Made by a program: the position numbers and the translations under genes
Assembly: GCF_016783915.1 (NCBI RefSeq)
Contig: NZ_JADHVT010000027.1
Location: forward strand, 1-42,692
Length of the DNA: 42,692 nt
Reading direction: 5' to 3'
Origin: Acidovorax sp.
GTDB taxonomy: Bacteria > Pseudomonadota > Gammaproteobacteria > Burkholderiales > Burkholderiaceae_C
Notes under the pieces: generated by a model
What the model was told of the DNA's origin: nothing
The model's database searches: none
The model's input: the letters and a program-made list of their open reading frames with translations, nothing else
Shown: positions 17,701-25,969 of the stretch, piece by piece
Layout of the letters: every line of letters begins with the position of its first letter
Numbering within the stretch: position 1 is the first letter of the stretch

Positions 17701-18627
17701 CGCCAGCGTTGCCTGGATCTGTTCTTCAGCCAAGTCAATGTTGCCCTGGTCAAGGGCGGTGCGTGCTGCCTGGCGGGCTATGTTGGCCGGGTCACGGGCC
17801 AGGCGCGCTGCGCGTTCGACTGCTTGCTGCATGGCAGCCAGTCGTTCCACCATCGCGTTATCGGCCGGGTAGCGCTGCAGGAATGCGCGCACACGGGGCA
17901 GGTTGGCTGGAGTGTTGGCCAGCCGGTCCAGGGCGCGACGCCACAGGTCTTGAAGTTGCTGGGCATTCGTGTCGGGCTGCTTTGCCAGCACCTCGATTTC
18001 CTGTACCACGGCCGTTGGGTTTTCGCCCTGGTACATGCGCAACTCCAGTTGTGCCAGTCGGTAGCGAGACTCCCCGGTCTGCTGGTACAGCCTGGCCAAC
18101 TGGCGTTGGGACTCGGTGCTCTTCTTGGCCGTCGATCCCATGATCTGATGATATTCCAGTGCCAGCCCGCCGAGCGTGGGTGGACCTTGTGGAAACAGCT
18201 CGCGCGCCAGGTCGGCGGCCTCGACCTTGCGGCCTGCACGCGCCATCAGGCGCATCTGGGCGATTTTTTCGCGGTCGGGGCCATACACGCGCACCAGGGT
18301 TTCCAGTTCCTGGGTCAGTACGTGACCCGGATGGCGTGCACGCAAGGTGGCCAGTACACGCTGGGCCTCATCAGTTTTCTTTTCGCGCAGTGCCAGATCA
18401 CCCAGTGTGGCCAGGCCTTCCGGAGAGTTGGGGTCCATCGCCAGCAGCTTGTCCACCAACTGGCGGGCCATATCGGGGCGGTTTTTGCTGGCCCACATGC
18501 GCGCGCCGCTCAGCAATTCTGCTTCGATGGCGGGCGGAGTACTGGCAAGCACACCTTGCTGCGCGGGCAGGCAGGCCGCTGCAAGCAAGGTCAGTGACGG
18601 CAGCCAATGACGGGTGTGGTGTTTCAC
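14713..18627 (-). CDS. bcsC: Cellulose synthase subunit BcsC (TPR outer-membrane secretin-like porin)
   Basis: A 1304-residue exported protein. It has a signal peptide (MKHHTRHWLPSLTLLAAACL, ending near LAST), then a long periplasmic superhelix of TPR repeats, then a roughly 350-residue C-terminal beta-barrel ending in aromatic-rich strands (NFMVYGRYRFEP and a final Phe, as usual for outer-membrane proteins). BcsC carries the glucan across the periplasm and outer membrane. Two GTG starts are possible. GTG 18627 overlaps the bcsZ TGA by four bases and has GGTGG 5 nt upstream; GTG 18636 would add three residues. The length is near the E. coli protein (about 1150) plus extra TPRs. Confidence 0.95.
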   Translation of the reverse strand: MKHHTRHWLPSLTLLAAACLPAQQGVLASTPPAIEAELLSGARMWASKNRPDMARQLVDKLLAMDPNSPEGLATLGDLALREKKTDEAQRVLATLRARHPGHVLTQELETLVRVYGPDREKIAQMRLMARAGRKVEAADLARELFPQGPPTLGGLALEYHQIMGSTAKKSTESQRQLARLYQQTGESRYRLAQLELRMYQGENPTAVVQEIEVLAKQPDTNAQQLQDLWRRALDRLANTPANLPRVRAFLQRYPADNAMVERLAAMQQAVERAARLARDPANIARQAARTALDQGNIDLAEEQIQATLALRPQDGESLGNLGLIRLRQGQHAQAQELFSQAYMLTRQGRWQELQATARFWGLLRQADRAIEQNELGTAANLAERALQMQPQSADALTTLAGIRDLQGDHALAQDLYQKALQQEPDGTSAIKGLASLYARTGRVTQALALLAEAAARDATLATKLSSAQADVLVAQAEDDLQAQRLGPALRALESAVVLAPDDAWIRHRLARVYVRLGRPQEALHAMDEGVARIPSGAVNAEMLYARALIRSALDDDSAALADMKRIPTVDQTDSMRALVRRSSVKSLVTKALTTLPPADVEELLRQAEETAGNEADLLYTVANAWFRRAQPARGVAVFTRLAARVPALTLDTQLDYAQLLNRAEDDSVLAEQLPRLLQATGWTTEQEARLVALYTAHQERLIEQQRQAGRTSEASRLARKALPLPDTLSTPRQRTQAQARLLIAAAEYADAAQLLKPLASAQPDDLSVRIALADALSRLQGSGDTRAAADEATWLKEHIPTGDAGQQLALLRIWQRIGRMDEARTMATRLLEAFPQDSDVLLHAARLERANRNYAQAMVFFRSALMLETRGKDAAPATAPDIQAQASSDSERPLVLQQSYTLSVPADPAVIAKIQGEIDAIEARRQPRIEAGHQALNKRSTDGISSLHGWERPVVAWMPRGYDGHYFLHVDRVQLDAGDLPTDGSDLLTFGQVAALPPGSPFATERRQRGQGTNLGFGYVGDDLEWDIGTTGVGFPVTNVVGGLAKTGDLGRYSYKLEAYRRPITGSLLSYAGARDPITGQVWGGVVATGAAGRLSTDIGPYNTSLSLSLAALTGKNVATNTRVQLRWALDRDVWRHRDGVVNLGVAVSAWHYGKDLSEYSFGHGGYYSPRNYASIALPLEWSGRRGALTWLARGSVSVSRSSSGDSDYFPQSALLQSLARARLATDGSVPVYAGSSGSGFGRSFRGALEYQVTSHLALGAQLELDRSAYYAPTNFMVYGRYRFEPGGAPLDNRPRPVQTYSSF

Positions 18628-19778
18628 GGTGTCCACCGTACAGTGAGCTGCCCGCTTGCCGTGAAGCGATATTGCCCCTCCATGGCGCCGAGCCCAAACA
18701 AGCCCAGCACCTGCTCGTAGTAGGCGGTAGGGCGCAACGGGCGGGCCTCCAGGCGCATGCGCTGCGATTGCAGGGTACGGTCGTCCCCCACGGCCCGCAA
18801 GAACGGCAGCACCGCTGCAGAGAACCCTGAGGGTGCAGGGCCCGAGGCCTGTGCCGTCTGAATGTCGATGGACTCTGGCGGGTAACCCTGCTCGCGCACA
18901 AAACGTGCCATGGGCTGCAGGTTATCCAGCAGGGCCTTGCGGCCTGGTGCGTTGGCGTGCAGCGTGCCAGCCCATAGATAGACACGGATCGCGTTGTAGC
19001 TGCCCTGGCCTTTTTCCTTGCCCTTGTCGTCCACCAGAAAACCCCGCTTGGCGTCGTACACGGTCCAGTCGGGGGCAAAGCCCTTGGGCGATGCGCCCTG
19101 GATGACCCTGAGCGAGCTGTCCGCCAGTTGCTTCCATTCGGGCTGCGGGTCCACAGCCGCCAGCCAGTGCATCAGGTGCATGGGCATGTAGCTAGGGTTC
19201 AGGCGCCAGCGTCCGTCTCCTTGCACAAATCCCTGGGGCGCCGGTAGAAGGGTCAGCCCAAGGCCCGGCAGGTTGGCAGTTTCTTCGCGCAGGATACGGG
19301 CAGCCAGCAGGGCCGAGAGTGCGCGGAAACTACGCACGTTCCACAGACGACCTGCCTCGCCCAGTGCGTAGGCAATCCAGAGGTCGGCGTCAGAGGCTGC
19401 GTTGCTGTCGATGACCCCCCAGGTGCCATCGGGGCGTTTGCCCCATAGCCAGGCAGGCAGCCGGGCTGTCATGTCTCCGTCGCACAGGTTGTTTTCGGTC
19501 CATCGCAGCAACTTGTCAAAGGTGGCACGGTCATTGGCCACCAAAGCAAAAAACAAGGCGTATGCCTGACCTTCGGAGTAGGTCTGCCCGCCCTCGGCAT
19601 CGTCGGAAACAACGCGGCCGCCTTCGTTGATGAACTGTGCCTTGAACGCTTCCCAGGCAGGCCACCCGAGTCGGTCTGCACTGGGTTTGGGCTGTGCGCG
19701 GAGGCTGGGCAGCCAGGACAGCAGCGCGGCACCACCGCCTGCTTGCAAGGCGGTACGCCGACGAATGGGATCAGTCAT
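18624..19778 (-). CDS. bcsZ: Cellulase BcsZ (endo-beta-1,4-glucanase, GH8)
   Basis: A 384-residue periplasmic glycoside hydrolase family 8 enzyme that trims nascent cellulose. The N-terminus, with RRRTALQ followed by a hydrophobic run and LRAQ, looks like a Tat-type signal. The proton-donor glutamate is E69 in TYSEGQAYALFFAL. Other family stretches are LNPSYMPMH, APDWTVYD and GYPPESIDIQT. At the position where I recall the catalytic-base aspartate in E. coli (SYDAIRVY) this protein has Asn262 (SYNAIRVYLW); see findings. ATG 19778 overlaps the end of bcsB by 8 bases. The stop overlaps the bcsC start. Confidence 0.94.
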   Translation of the reverse strand: MTDPIRRRTALQAGGGAALLSWLPSLRAQPKPSADRLGWPAWEAFKAQFINEGGRVVSDDAEGGQTYSEGQAYALFFALVANDRATFDKLLRWTENNLCDGDMTARLPAWLWGKRPDGTWGVIDSNAASDADLWIAYALGEAGRLWNVRSFRALSALLAARILREETANLPGLGLTLLPAPQGFVQGDGRWRLNPSYMPMHLMHWLAAVDPQPEWKQLADSSLRVIQGASPKGFAPDWTVYDAKRGFLVDDKGKEKGQGSYNAIRVYLWAGTLHANAPGRKALLDNLQPMARFVREQGYPPESIDIQTAQASGPAPSGFSAAVLPFLRAVGDDRTLQSQRMRLEARPLRPTAYYEQVLGLFGLGAMEGQYRFTASGQLTVRWTP

Positions 19779-22146
19779 GCTGGGAGGCCAGTCGGCGGCG
19801 CGCCATGGTACGCAGGGCGCCATAGACAATGAATGTCAGCAGAAGGCCAGTGGCAATACCCGCCAACGCTAGCAGCAAGGGGTGGCTGTGCAGGTGGAAC
19901 CACAGGCGTTGCCACCACGGCAGGTCGCCCACGTAGTAGACCGGCTTGATGCGAAAGCTCTCGATGGCGTCGCCCCGCATCAGGCCCAGATCGCCGCGCA
20001 GGCTCTTGATCTTGCCCGCATCGTTCAGGCTCTGGCTCAACAGCCCCATGGCTTCCTTGTCAGTGGCCGTGAGCGCCACCACACTGCGTCCGCTGTGCAA
20101 GGGCGACTCGAACCCTGTGACCGCCGCCAGCGGTCCCGTGCCCTGCAGCACGGCCTGTCCTCCGGAGGCGGACAGACGGTGCTCGGACTCCAGGTTGAAC
20201 AGCTCGATGAACGAGCCCAGCGCGCGTTCCAGGGGCTGCACCGACCGGGCGCCAGCGGCCAGCAGGGCTGGCAGGTGGTTCTTCCATTGCTCCAGCAAAC
20301 CATCGGCGTCTGCATGCGACACGATCAGGATGTCTGTGTCACCCGCCTTGTTGGCGTCCGCAGCGCGCAGCAGCTGAAAGCGGGTGCCTGGATAGCCAGT
20401 CGAGGCGCTCATGCGGCCTACGGAGGTCAGGAAGACCTCGATGTCTGCGGTGCTGGGCTGGTTGGGCAAGATGATGGAGGTCTGGGCCAGGTCGGGCACC
20501 CGGGTGAAGGGAAAGCCGCTGTTGGCATAGGCCGCCAGATTGGGCATGGCCAGGTAGTGGCGAAAACCTGTCAGGTCGATGGTGGACTGCGGATCAATGG
20601 CCGCAAACAGTTCGGTGGGGGGCGCGGACTTGCAGCGGCCCAAGTCGTTGGGTGGGATCTGGAACGCGAACTGCAGCTGGTTGTCGCCGCCGATCATGAA
20701 GGCGGGGATCTTCAGGTCCGAACGGTTTTGCGCGTTGCCATCGTCGAACAGGGGCAGCATCACGGTGTTCTTGCCGCTGGTGCGCTCATCGCGCGACTGC
20801 AGCGGGTAGGACTGGATGAACTGGTTGTTGATGGAGATGTTCAGGCTGCCATTGTCCGAAACGCTGCTGGGGGTGTAGCGGTAGGCCAGGTCTAGTGGCA
20901 CGCCCTTGGCGTTCCAGGTGAACAGGTCTGGGGCCATACGGGTGTAGATGTTCACCGTGTCATTGAGCACCGTGCCGCGCAGTTGCAGGTCCGAGGGGCT
21001 GCCCACAAGCTCGGCCAGCTTCACGGGCCGCTGGGTGGTTATCCAGCGCGGGGCGTCGTAGGGCTTGGTCAGTGCGGGATAGTCCAGCGATTTGACTGCA
21101 ATGGTTTGCCCAGACAAAACCGCTTTGCCCAGGGCCAAGGCGTCGGCCGCCATCTGCAGCTGGGCGTCGTCCTTGCCCAGCACCAGCAGCAGTTTGGCCC
21201 CCGGCACTTCGGGGTGGTTGACCATGGAGATCGTAGGCTCGGTCACCGGCGCCATGTCCTGCAGGAACGCGGGGCGTTGGCCGTTGGTGGCCAGCACCAC
21301 GGCATGCGAGCGCGGCAACTGGTTCTCCAGCACGGGGAACTGGTTGCCTCGGTAGCCTGCGAGCATGCCGATCCAGCTGGCGATGGAGCCCGATGCCTTG
21401 AGCGTGCCGGTGCTGGGTTGGCTACCGAACACAAATGGCAGCTTCACGGGGCGGTTGTCGCGGGGGTCGAAAAACGGAGCAGGCAGCAGCGCGAGGTCGT
21501 TGCGCAGGGGGATCTGCCGCAACGAAAGCTCCAGCTGGCTATCGTTGCTGATGGTGGCCCACAGGCTTGAATGGGTGGGCGTCTCGCATTCCATCGTGTA
21601 GTGGCCGATGAACTGGAAGCGGAACCGGTTGTAGTCGGTGAAATAGCGCGGGTCAATGTTGAGTTCGACCGTCTGCGGCGTGCCCAGCCGCTCCTTGTCC
21701 AGCACCACGGTCTGCAAGGTTTCGTCGTTGAGCATCAGCTTGAGATGCGACAGTGACGGGATCAATGCGGGCGACAGCGTGAAGGTCAGGCGCAGTTTGG
21801 CGGCTTCCACGACCTCGTCACGCCTTACGCCCACCCCCACGCTGGCTTCACTCTCCACGCCGCGCAATGCGATTGGGCGCCCAACGCCCAGTTCCTTCAG
21901 GCTGACTTTCCACTGCCGTGCGGGTAGCGCAGGAGTGGTCAATGGATTGGTTTCGCGCGCGCTGTCGCTGGTCTGCACTGCGCGGGCGACCTCACGCTCC
22001 TGGCGTACCAGTGCCTTCTCTTTGGCAGCAGTGTTGCGGGCCTTGATTGTCTGGGCGTTGGCTTGCGGGGTGGGGGCAGAAATCAGCCCGGCAGTGATCA
22101 GCGCGATAAAAAGGGGGAGTGCACGGGTGGCGGAAATGGATTTCAC
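19771..22146 (-). CDS. bcsB: Cellulose synthase regulatory subunit BcsB
   Basis: A 791-residue periplasmic, membrane-anchored partner of BcsA. It starts with a signal peptide (MKSISATRALPLFIALITAG, Ala-x-Ala near NAQT) and then two repeated carbohydrate-binding/flavodoxin-like units, with VGVGVRRDEVVEAAKLRL and FIGHYTMECETPTHSSLW characteristic of BcsB. A C-terminal helix (HPLLLALAGIATGLLLTFIVYG) anchors it. The start is inferred as GTG 22146 because it gives the signal peptide. The frame is open for another 300 bases upstream but that sequence is not BcsB-like. The Shine-Dalgarno is poor. It is the first gene of the bcs operon. Confidence 0.93.
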   Translation of the reverse strand: MKSISATRALPLFIALITAGLISAPTPQANAQTIKARNTAAKEKALVRQEREVARAVQTSDSARETNPLTTPALPARQWKVSLKELGVGRPIALRGVESEASVGVGVRRDEVVEAAKLRLTFTLSPALIPSLSHLKLMLNDETLQTVVLDKERLGTPQTVELNIDPRYFTDYNRFRFQFIGHYTMECETPTHSSLWATISNDSQLELSLRQIPLRNDLALLPAPFFDPRDNRPVKLPFVFGSQPSTGTLKASGSIASWIGMLAGYRGNQFPVLENQLPRSHAVVLATNGQRPAFLQDMAPVTEPTISMVNHPEVPGAKLLLVLGKDDAQLQMAADALALGKAVLSGQTIAVKSLDYPALTKPYDAPRWITTQRPVKLAELVGSPSDLQLRGTVLNDTVNIYTRMAPDLFTWNAKGVPLDLAYRYTPSSVSDNGSLNISINNQFIQSYPLQSRDERTSGKNTVMLPLFDDGNAQNRSDLKIPAFMIGGDNQLQFAFQIPPNDLGRCKSAPPTELFAAIDPQSTIDLTGFRHYLAMPNLAAYANSGFPFTRVPDLAQTSIILPNQPSTADIEVFLTSVGRMSASTGYPGTRFQLLRAADANKAGDTDILIVSHADADGLLEQWKNHLPALLAAGARSVQPLERALGSFIELFNLESEHRLSASGGQAVLQGTGPLAAVTGFESPLHSGRSVVALTATDKEAMGLLSQSLNDAGKIKSLRGDLGLMRGDAIESFRIKPVYYVGDLPWWQRLWFHLHSHPLLLALAGIATGLLLTFIVYGALRTMARRRLASQHD

Positions 22147-22570
22147 AGTGTTCTTTTTACTGGCTCGTACCTGGCGGATGGGCGCATCGGATCCATGCCT
22201 GGGTGGTGTCACTTGTATGACAAAGTGTATCGAAGGGAGCGTGCCGTGCCGCTTCGCAAGACATTTGTTTGCAATTGCTGCCTCAGCATTGTTGCCGCCC
22301 GACTGAAACAGGTACGCGAAGAGTAGATGCCTGGATTCATGGTTCGAAAAAACGGTGCGCATCTGTGGCGCTGCCTGGTCACCATGGCATGGTGGGCTCA
22401 CAGCGGGCAGAGCACGCGGCGGTTCTCGCAAAGACACATCCGTTGCCACCCGTGGAGGGCGGACACCGGGGCCGTGGGCCCCAGGCGGCCAGACGATGGT
22501 GCTGCCGGCGGACGACTCCGGGCCATGGGGCCGGGCTGCCGCGAGCGGGGAAGCAATCGGTCTGAAAACA
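22147..22570. other. Gene-free region upstream of the bcs operon
   Basis: About 424 bases without a convincing gene on either strand; the short open frames lack Shine-Dalgarno sites and recognisable products. It must contain the bcs promoter. The only dyad I can point to is CACTT (22210-22214) / AAGTG (22223-22227), about 65-80 bases before the bcsB start. It is a weak operator candidate. The part from 22440 to 22560 is very GC-rich. Confidence 0.5.
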
Positions 22571-22604
22571 AAAAAGCCTGCTACTTATGGGTAACAGGCT
22601 TTTT
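22571..22604 (-). terminator. Hairpin terminator downstream of tRNA-Lys (could work in both directions)
   Basis: A 10-bp perfect stem AAAAAGCCTG (22571-22580) / CAGGCTTTTT (22595-22604) has a 14-nt loop that can pair further (TAC with GTA). A- and T-runs lie at its two ends, so on the minus strand it forms a classical terminator 19 nt after the tRNA. On the plus strand no gene reads into it. Confidence 0.85.
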
Positions 22605-22622
22605 GTGCCTTGCGGCTTGATT

Positions 22623-22698
22623 TGGTGGGTCCTGAGTGACTCGAACACTCGACCTACGGATTAAGAGTCCGCTGCTCTACCAACTGAGCTAAGAACCC
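22623..22698 (-). tRNA. tRNA-Lys (anticodon CTT)
   Basis: A 76-nt cloverleaf read on the minus strand. The acceptor stem is GGGTTCT with AGGACCC, the D-arm is AGCTCAGTTGGTAGAGC, and the anticodon loop CTCTTAA (22661-22667) gives anticodon CTT (22663-22665). The T-arm contains GTTCGAGTC, the discriminator is A, and CCA is encoded (22623-22625). It decodes AAG. Its own promoter and terminator flank it, so it is a single-gene unit. Confidence 0.97.
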
Positions 22699-22737
22699 AA
22701 ATCTTTTAAATTTGTCTGCATTGCTGCAGAGCCTCGA

Positions 22738-22767
22738 ATTATGCACTAATTTTTTAGCACTCTGCAA
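22738..22767 (-). promoter_or_regulatory. Promoter of tRNA-Lys
   Basis: On the minus strand a -35 TTGCAG (22767-22762) and a -10 CATAAT (22743-22738) are 18 bases apart in an AT-rich stretch. The start would fall near 22731, giving a leader of about 33 nt before the mature 5' end at 22698. Confidence 0.6.
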
Positions 22768-22781
22768 GTCGTGCTCAAAAA

Positions 22782-23666
22782 TTATTGCATTGCGTTGCGA
22801 CTGGCCAGCTCTACAAAGAGACCGCTGTGGTCCAGTTCGCCCAGACCGTGGTCCACACCCTCGGCATACAGCGCCTCGAACAATGCGGTGATGGGGGCGT
22901 CGAAACCCGTCTCCCTGGCCGTGGCCAGAGCATTGCGCATGTCCTTGAGCTGGACAGCCATGCGGCCCCGGGGCGCAAAGTCGCGTTCCACCATGCGCTG
23001 ACCATGCAACTGCAGGATGCGGCTGTCGGCAAAACCACCACTGATGGCCTCGCGGACCTTAGCCATATCGGCACCACCCTTGGCGGCAAAAAGCAGCGCT
23101 TCGGCCACGGCGCCAATCGTGATGCCCACGATCATCTGGTTGGCAAGTTTGGCCAGTTGCCCGGCGCCGTGTGGCCCCACATGCGTGGCGCGCCCCAGGC
23201 AGGCGAACACGGGCCGGGCACGGGCAAAGTCTTCAGGCCGTCCGCCAGCCATGATGGCCAGGGTGCCAGCTTCGGCACCGACGGTGCCACCCGATACCGG
23301 TGCGTCCAGGTGGGTCAGGCCCAGCTCGCCCAGGCGGGCCGCGTGGTCGCGGGCCTCGCTGGGCTGTATGGAGGCCATGTCAATGAAAAGAGCGCCTGGG
23401 CGCATCGCCCGGGCAGTGCCCTGTTCAAACAGGACCTGGCCCACGACCGGGCCGTTCTCAAGCAGACTGATGGCAATGTAGGCGTCCTTGACGGCATCGG
23501 CAGGGCTGCCGTGCACGGTCACCCCCCATTGCGTCAGCGGTTCTGCCTTGGCGCGGGTGCGGTTCCAGGCGTGCACCCTGTGGCCTGCTTCGCTGAGCCG
23601 CCTGGCCATGGGCAACCCCATCATGCCAATGCCAAGAACGGCGATGCGAAGCGGTGTGGTGGTCAT
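22782..23666 (-). CDS. NAD(P)-dependent beta-hydroxyacid dehydrogenase (HIBADH/GlxR-like)
   Basis: The family oxidises 3-hydroxyisobutyrate, reduces tartronate semialdehyde or handles related C3-C4 hydroxyacids. The Rossmann start IAVLGIGMMGLPMARRL, the substrate motif DAPVSGGTVGAEAGTL and the catalytic-lysine motif GQLAKLANQMI are intact, and the C-terminal helical domain is complete. From ATG 23666 the product is 294 residues. A start at 23714 or 23717 adds about 16 residues and has AAAAAGG at good spacing, so the true start is uncertain. The substrate cannot be assigned; no glyoxylate-carboligase or valine genes are nearby. Confidence 0.88.
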   Translation of the reverse strand: MTTTPLRIAVLGIGMMGLPMARRLSEAGHRVHAWNRTRAKAEPLTQWGVTVHGSPADAVKDAYIAISLLENGPVVGQVLFEQGTARAMRPGALFIDMASIQPSEARDHAARLGELGLTHLDAPVSGGTVGAEAGTLAIMAGGRPEDFARARPVFACLGRATHVGPHGAGQLAKLANQMIVGITIGAVAEALLFAAKGGADMAKVREAISGGFADSRILQLHGQRMVERDFAPRGRMAVQLKDMRNALATARETGFDAPITALFEALYAEGVDHGLGELDHSGLFVELASRNAMQ

Positions 23667-23875
23667 GGCGTTGCTCTGCTGCGAAAAGGTATTCAAGGGC
23701 GTCTCTGTTGGCATCATGTGCCTTTTTGGCGCTGCAGCCTGTCACGGAGCTTGCAGCGTACGGCGATTGGCCAGATGATTCTGTAGCACCAGCGTCATTT
23801 CTGTGCCTGCCGAGCCTTCAGAGGGCGCACCCCACCGCGCGGAATGTAGCCTGCACTACACGGAGACCACTGCCC

Positions 23876-24757
23876 ATGACCTTGCCCCTGTATGACCCCG
23901 CCTGGCTGGAGCGCATGTACAACAACCGCGCCCTGGTCCCTGACCACATGGACTACTTCCAGCGTTGGGCGCAAGACTCGGCCCAGGTACGCGCCAATGT
24001 CCCCTGTGCGCTGGATGTGACCTATGGCACAGGTGTCGGGGAAACCCTGGACGTGTTTCCGTCCACCCGCACCGCGGGTGGGCCGGTGCCGGTACTGGTG
24101 TTCATCCACGGCGGTTACTGGCGGTCGCTCGACAAATCCGATCACTCGTTCATCGCGCCGCCCTTCACCCAGGCCGGGTTTTGTGTGGTGGTGGTGAACT
24201 ACGCGCTGTGCCCGGGCACTCCGCAGGCGCCGGTGACCATTCCTCACATCGCGCGGCAGATGGAGAAGGCTCTGGGTTGGGTGTGGCACCACATTGCTGC
24301 CCATGGTGGCGACCCCCAGCGGATCACCGTGGCGGGGCATTCTGCTGGCGGGCAACTGGCGGCGCTGCTGCTCACCAGCGTGTGGTCGCTCATCGGCAAG
24401 GGCTTGCCAGATGGCTTGGTGCGCAATGCGCTGTCGATCTCTGGGGTGCACGATCTCGAACCCGTCATGCATACGCCCATGTACCAGTCGGTGTTGCACC
24501 TGACCGAGCAGCAGGTACTGCAATGCAGCCCTGCGCGTTTGCTGGAGCCGCCCACCGGCACACTGTATTGCGCCGTCGGGGCCGATGAAAGCCCCGAGTT
24601 CCTGCGCCAGAACCAGCTCATGCAAGACGCCTGGGGCAGCCATTTCGTGCCCCGCAGCGTGGCCTTGCCGGGGTTGAACCACTTCAGCATCGTGGATGCC
24701 CTGGCCAAGCCCGGCCATGACCTGCACCACATGGCGCAGAACCTGCTGCGGGCCTGA
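23876..24757 (+). CDS. Alpha/beta hydrolase (kynurenine formamidase/esterase-like)
   Basis: A 293-residue cytoplasmic hydrolase. The oxyanion-hole motif HGGYW (78-82), the nucleophile elbow GHSAGG (Ser146) and a C-terminal GLNHFSIVD with the catalytic histidine form a complete triad site in the arrangement of the alpha/beta-hydrolase-3 (HSL-like) group. HGGYW is typical of kynurenine-formamidase-like members, but no kynurenine-pathway gene is near, so the substrate is open. GGAGA about 10 nt before ATG 23876 supports the start. It is divergent from the dehydrogenase gene and converges on guaC. Confidence 0.85.
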   Translation: MTLPLYDPAWLERMYNNRALVPDHMDYFQRWAQDSAQVRANVPCALDVTYGTGVGETLDVFPSTRTAGGPVPVLVFIHGGYWRSLDKSDHSFIAPPFTQAGFCVVVVNYALCPGTPQAPVTIPHIARQMEKALGWVWHHIAAHGGDPQRITVAGHSAGGQLAALLLTSVWSLIGKGLPDGLVRNALSISGVHDLEPVMHTPMYQSVLHLTEQQVLQCSPARLLEPPTGTLYCAVGADESPEFLRQNQLMQDAWGSHFVPRSVALPGLNHFSIVDALAKPGHDLHHMAQNLLRA

Positions 24758-24787
24758 CCGCGCCGGAATCCGCGCCCGGCTTCTGGG

Positions 24788-25765
24788 TTACATCAGCAGG
24801 TGTTCGCCTGCGTTGTCGCCGCCCAGGATCACATAGTTGACCTTGCGCACGTCCATCAGCTTGGTGCCGCCCGAGTAGCTGATGGAGCTTTGCACGTCCT
24901 GCTCCATCTCGATCAGCGTCTCGGCCAGTTTGCCCTTGATAGGTTCCAGGATGCGCTTGCCTTCGACATGCTTGTACTCGCCTTTGTTGAAGTCGCTGGC
25001 CGAGCCGTAGTACTCCTTGAATAGCGCGCCGTCCACTTCCACCGTTTTGCCTGGTGACTCCTCGTGGCCCGCAAACAGCGAGCCGATCATCACCATGCTG
25101 GCGCCAAAGCGGATGCTCTTGGCGATGTCGCCGTGGCTGCGGATGCCGCCATCGGCAATGATGGGCTTGGTGGCCACGCGGGCACACCACTTGAGCGCGC
25201 TGAGCTGCCAGCCACCCGTGCCAAAACCGGTCTTGAGCTTGGTGATGCACACCTTGCCCGGGCCTACGCCCACCTTGGTGGCATCGGCGCCCCAGTTTTC
25301 CAGGTCGATGATGGCTTCGGGTGTGGCTACGTTACCCGCGATCACAAACGACTGGGGCAGGTGCTTTTTGAGGTAGCCAATCATGTTCTTCACACTGTCG
25401 GCATGGCCATGGGCGATGTCGATGGTGATGTATTCGGGCGTGAGTCCCAAGGCCACCAGCTGGTCCACCGTGTCGTAGTCGGGTTGCTTGACGCCGAGCG
25501 AGATCGACGCGTAGCAGCCCTTGGCGTGCATGTCCTTGACGAACTGGATGTTGTCCAGGTCAAAGCGGTGCATGACGTAGAAGTAACCGTTCTGCGCCAT
25601 CCAGGTGCAGATGGTTTCGTCCACCACGGTCTTCATGTTGGCGGGCACCACCGGCAGGCGAAAGCGGCGGCCGCCCAGCTCCACGCTGGCGTCGCATTCC
25701 GAGCGGCTTTCCACGCGGCACTTGCGAGGCAGCAGCAGGATGTTGTCGTAGTCGAAGATTTCCAT
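24788..25765 (-). CDS. guaC: GMP reductase
   Basis: A 325-residue TIM-barrel enzyme that reduces GMP to IMP with NADPH, linking guanine to adenine nucleotide pools. It matches the shorter GuaC2-type family common in Firmicutes: start [32 protein letters not shown], catalytic loop [17 protein letters not shown] with the active-site Cys, then [20 protein letters not shown] and [16 protein letters not shown] 25765 fits the family; a longer frame to 25798 adds 11 residues without a better ribosome site. It is a single gene, convergent with the alpha/beta hydrolase. Confidence 0.95.
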   Translation of the reverse strand: MEIFDYDNILLLPRKCRVESRSECDASVELGGRRFRLPVVPANMKTVVDETICTWMAQNGYFYVMHRFDLDNIQFVKDMHAKGCYASISLGVKQPDYDTVDQLVALGLTPEYITIDIAHGHADSVKNMIGYLKKHLPQSFVIAGNVATPEAIIDLENWGADATKVGVGPGKVCITKLKTGFGTGGWQLSALKWCARVATKPIIADGGIRSHGDIAKSIRFGASMVMIGSLFAGHEESPGKTVEVDGALFKEYYGSASDFNKGEYKHVEGKRILEPIKGKLAETLIEMEQDVQSSISYSGGTKLMDVRKVNYVILGGDNAGEHLLM

Positions 25766-25889
25766 GAGATTCCAAGCTCCATAAAGGGACGCCGCCAAAC
25801 TATTTCGACGGCGGTGGGCGCTTGGCTGTCAGACCGGCTTTGCGAGAGTGAACGTGAGAGTCACTCCGAACCCTGCTGAGCGCAGGCAC

Positions 25890-25922
25890 AAAAAACCGGG
25901 CGTCAAGAAACTTGGGCCCGGT
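25890..25922 (-). terminator. Rho-independent terminator after the small exported protein gene
   Basis: On the minus strand the stem ACCGGGC / GCCCGGT (25916-25922 with 25895-25901) with a 14-nt loop is followed at once by a T-run (25895-25890). It lies 48 nt after the stop at 25970 and also separates this gene from guaC. Confidence 0.8.
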
Positions 25923-25969
25923 GCTTGATTCTACCCGCCTGCCAAATGGCCGTCATAACGGCCCCGGTA

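Noticed and set aside
22327-22620. Short plus-strand open frames near the tRNA
   Set aside because: They overlap the GC-rich intergenic region and the hairpin, lack Shine-Dalgarno sites and encode nothing recognisable.
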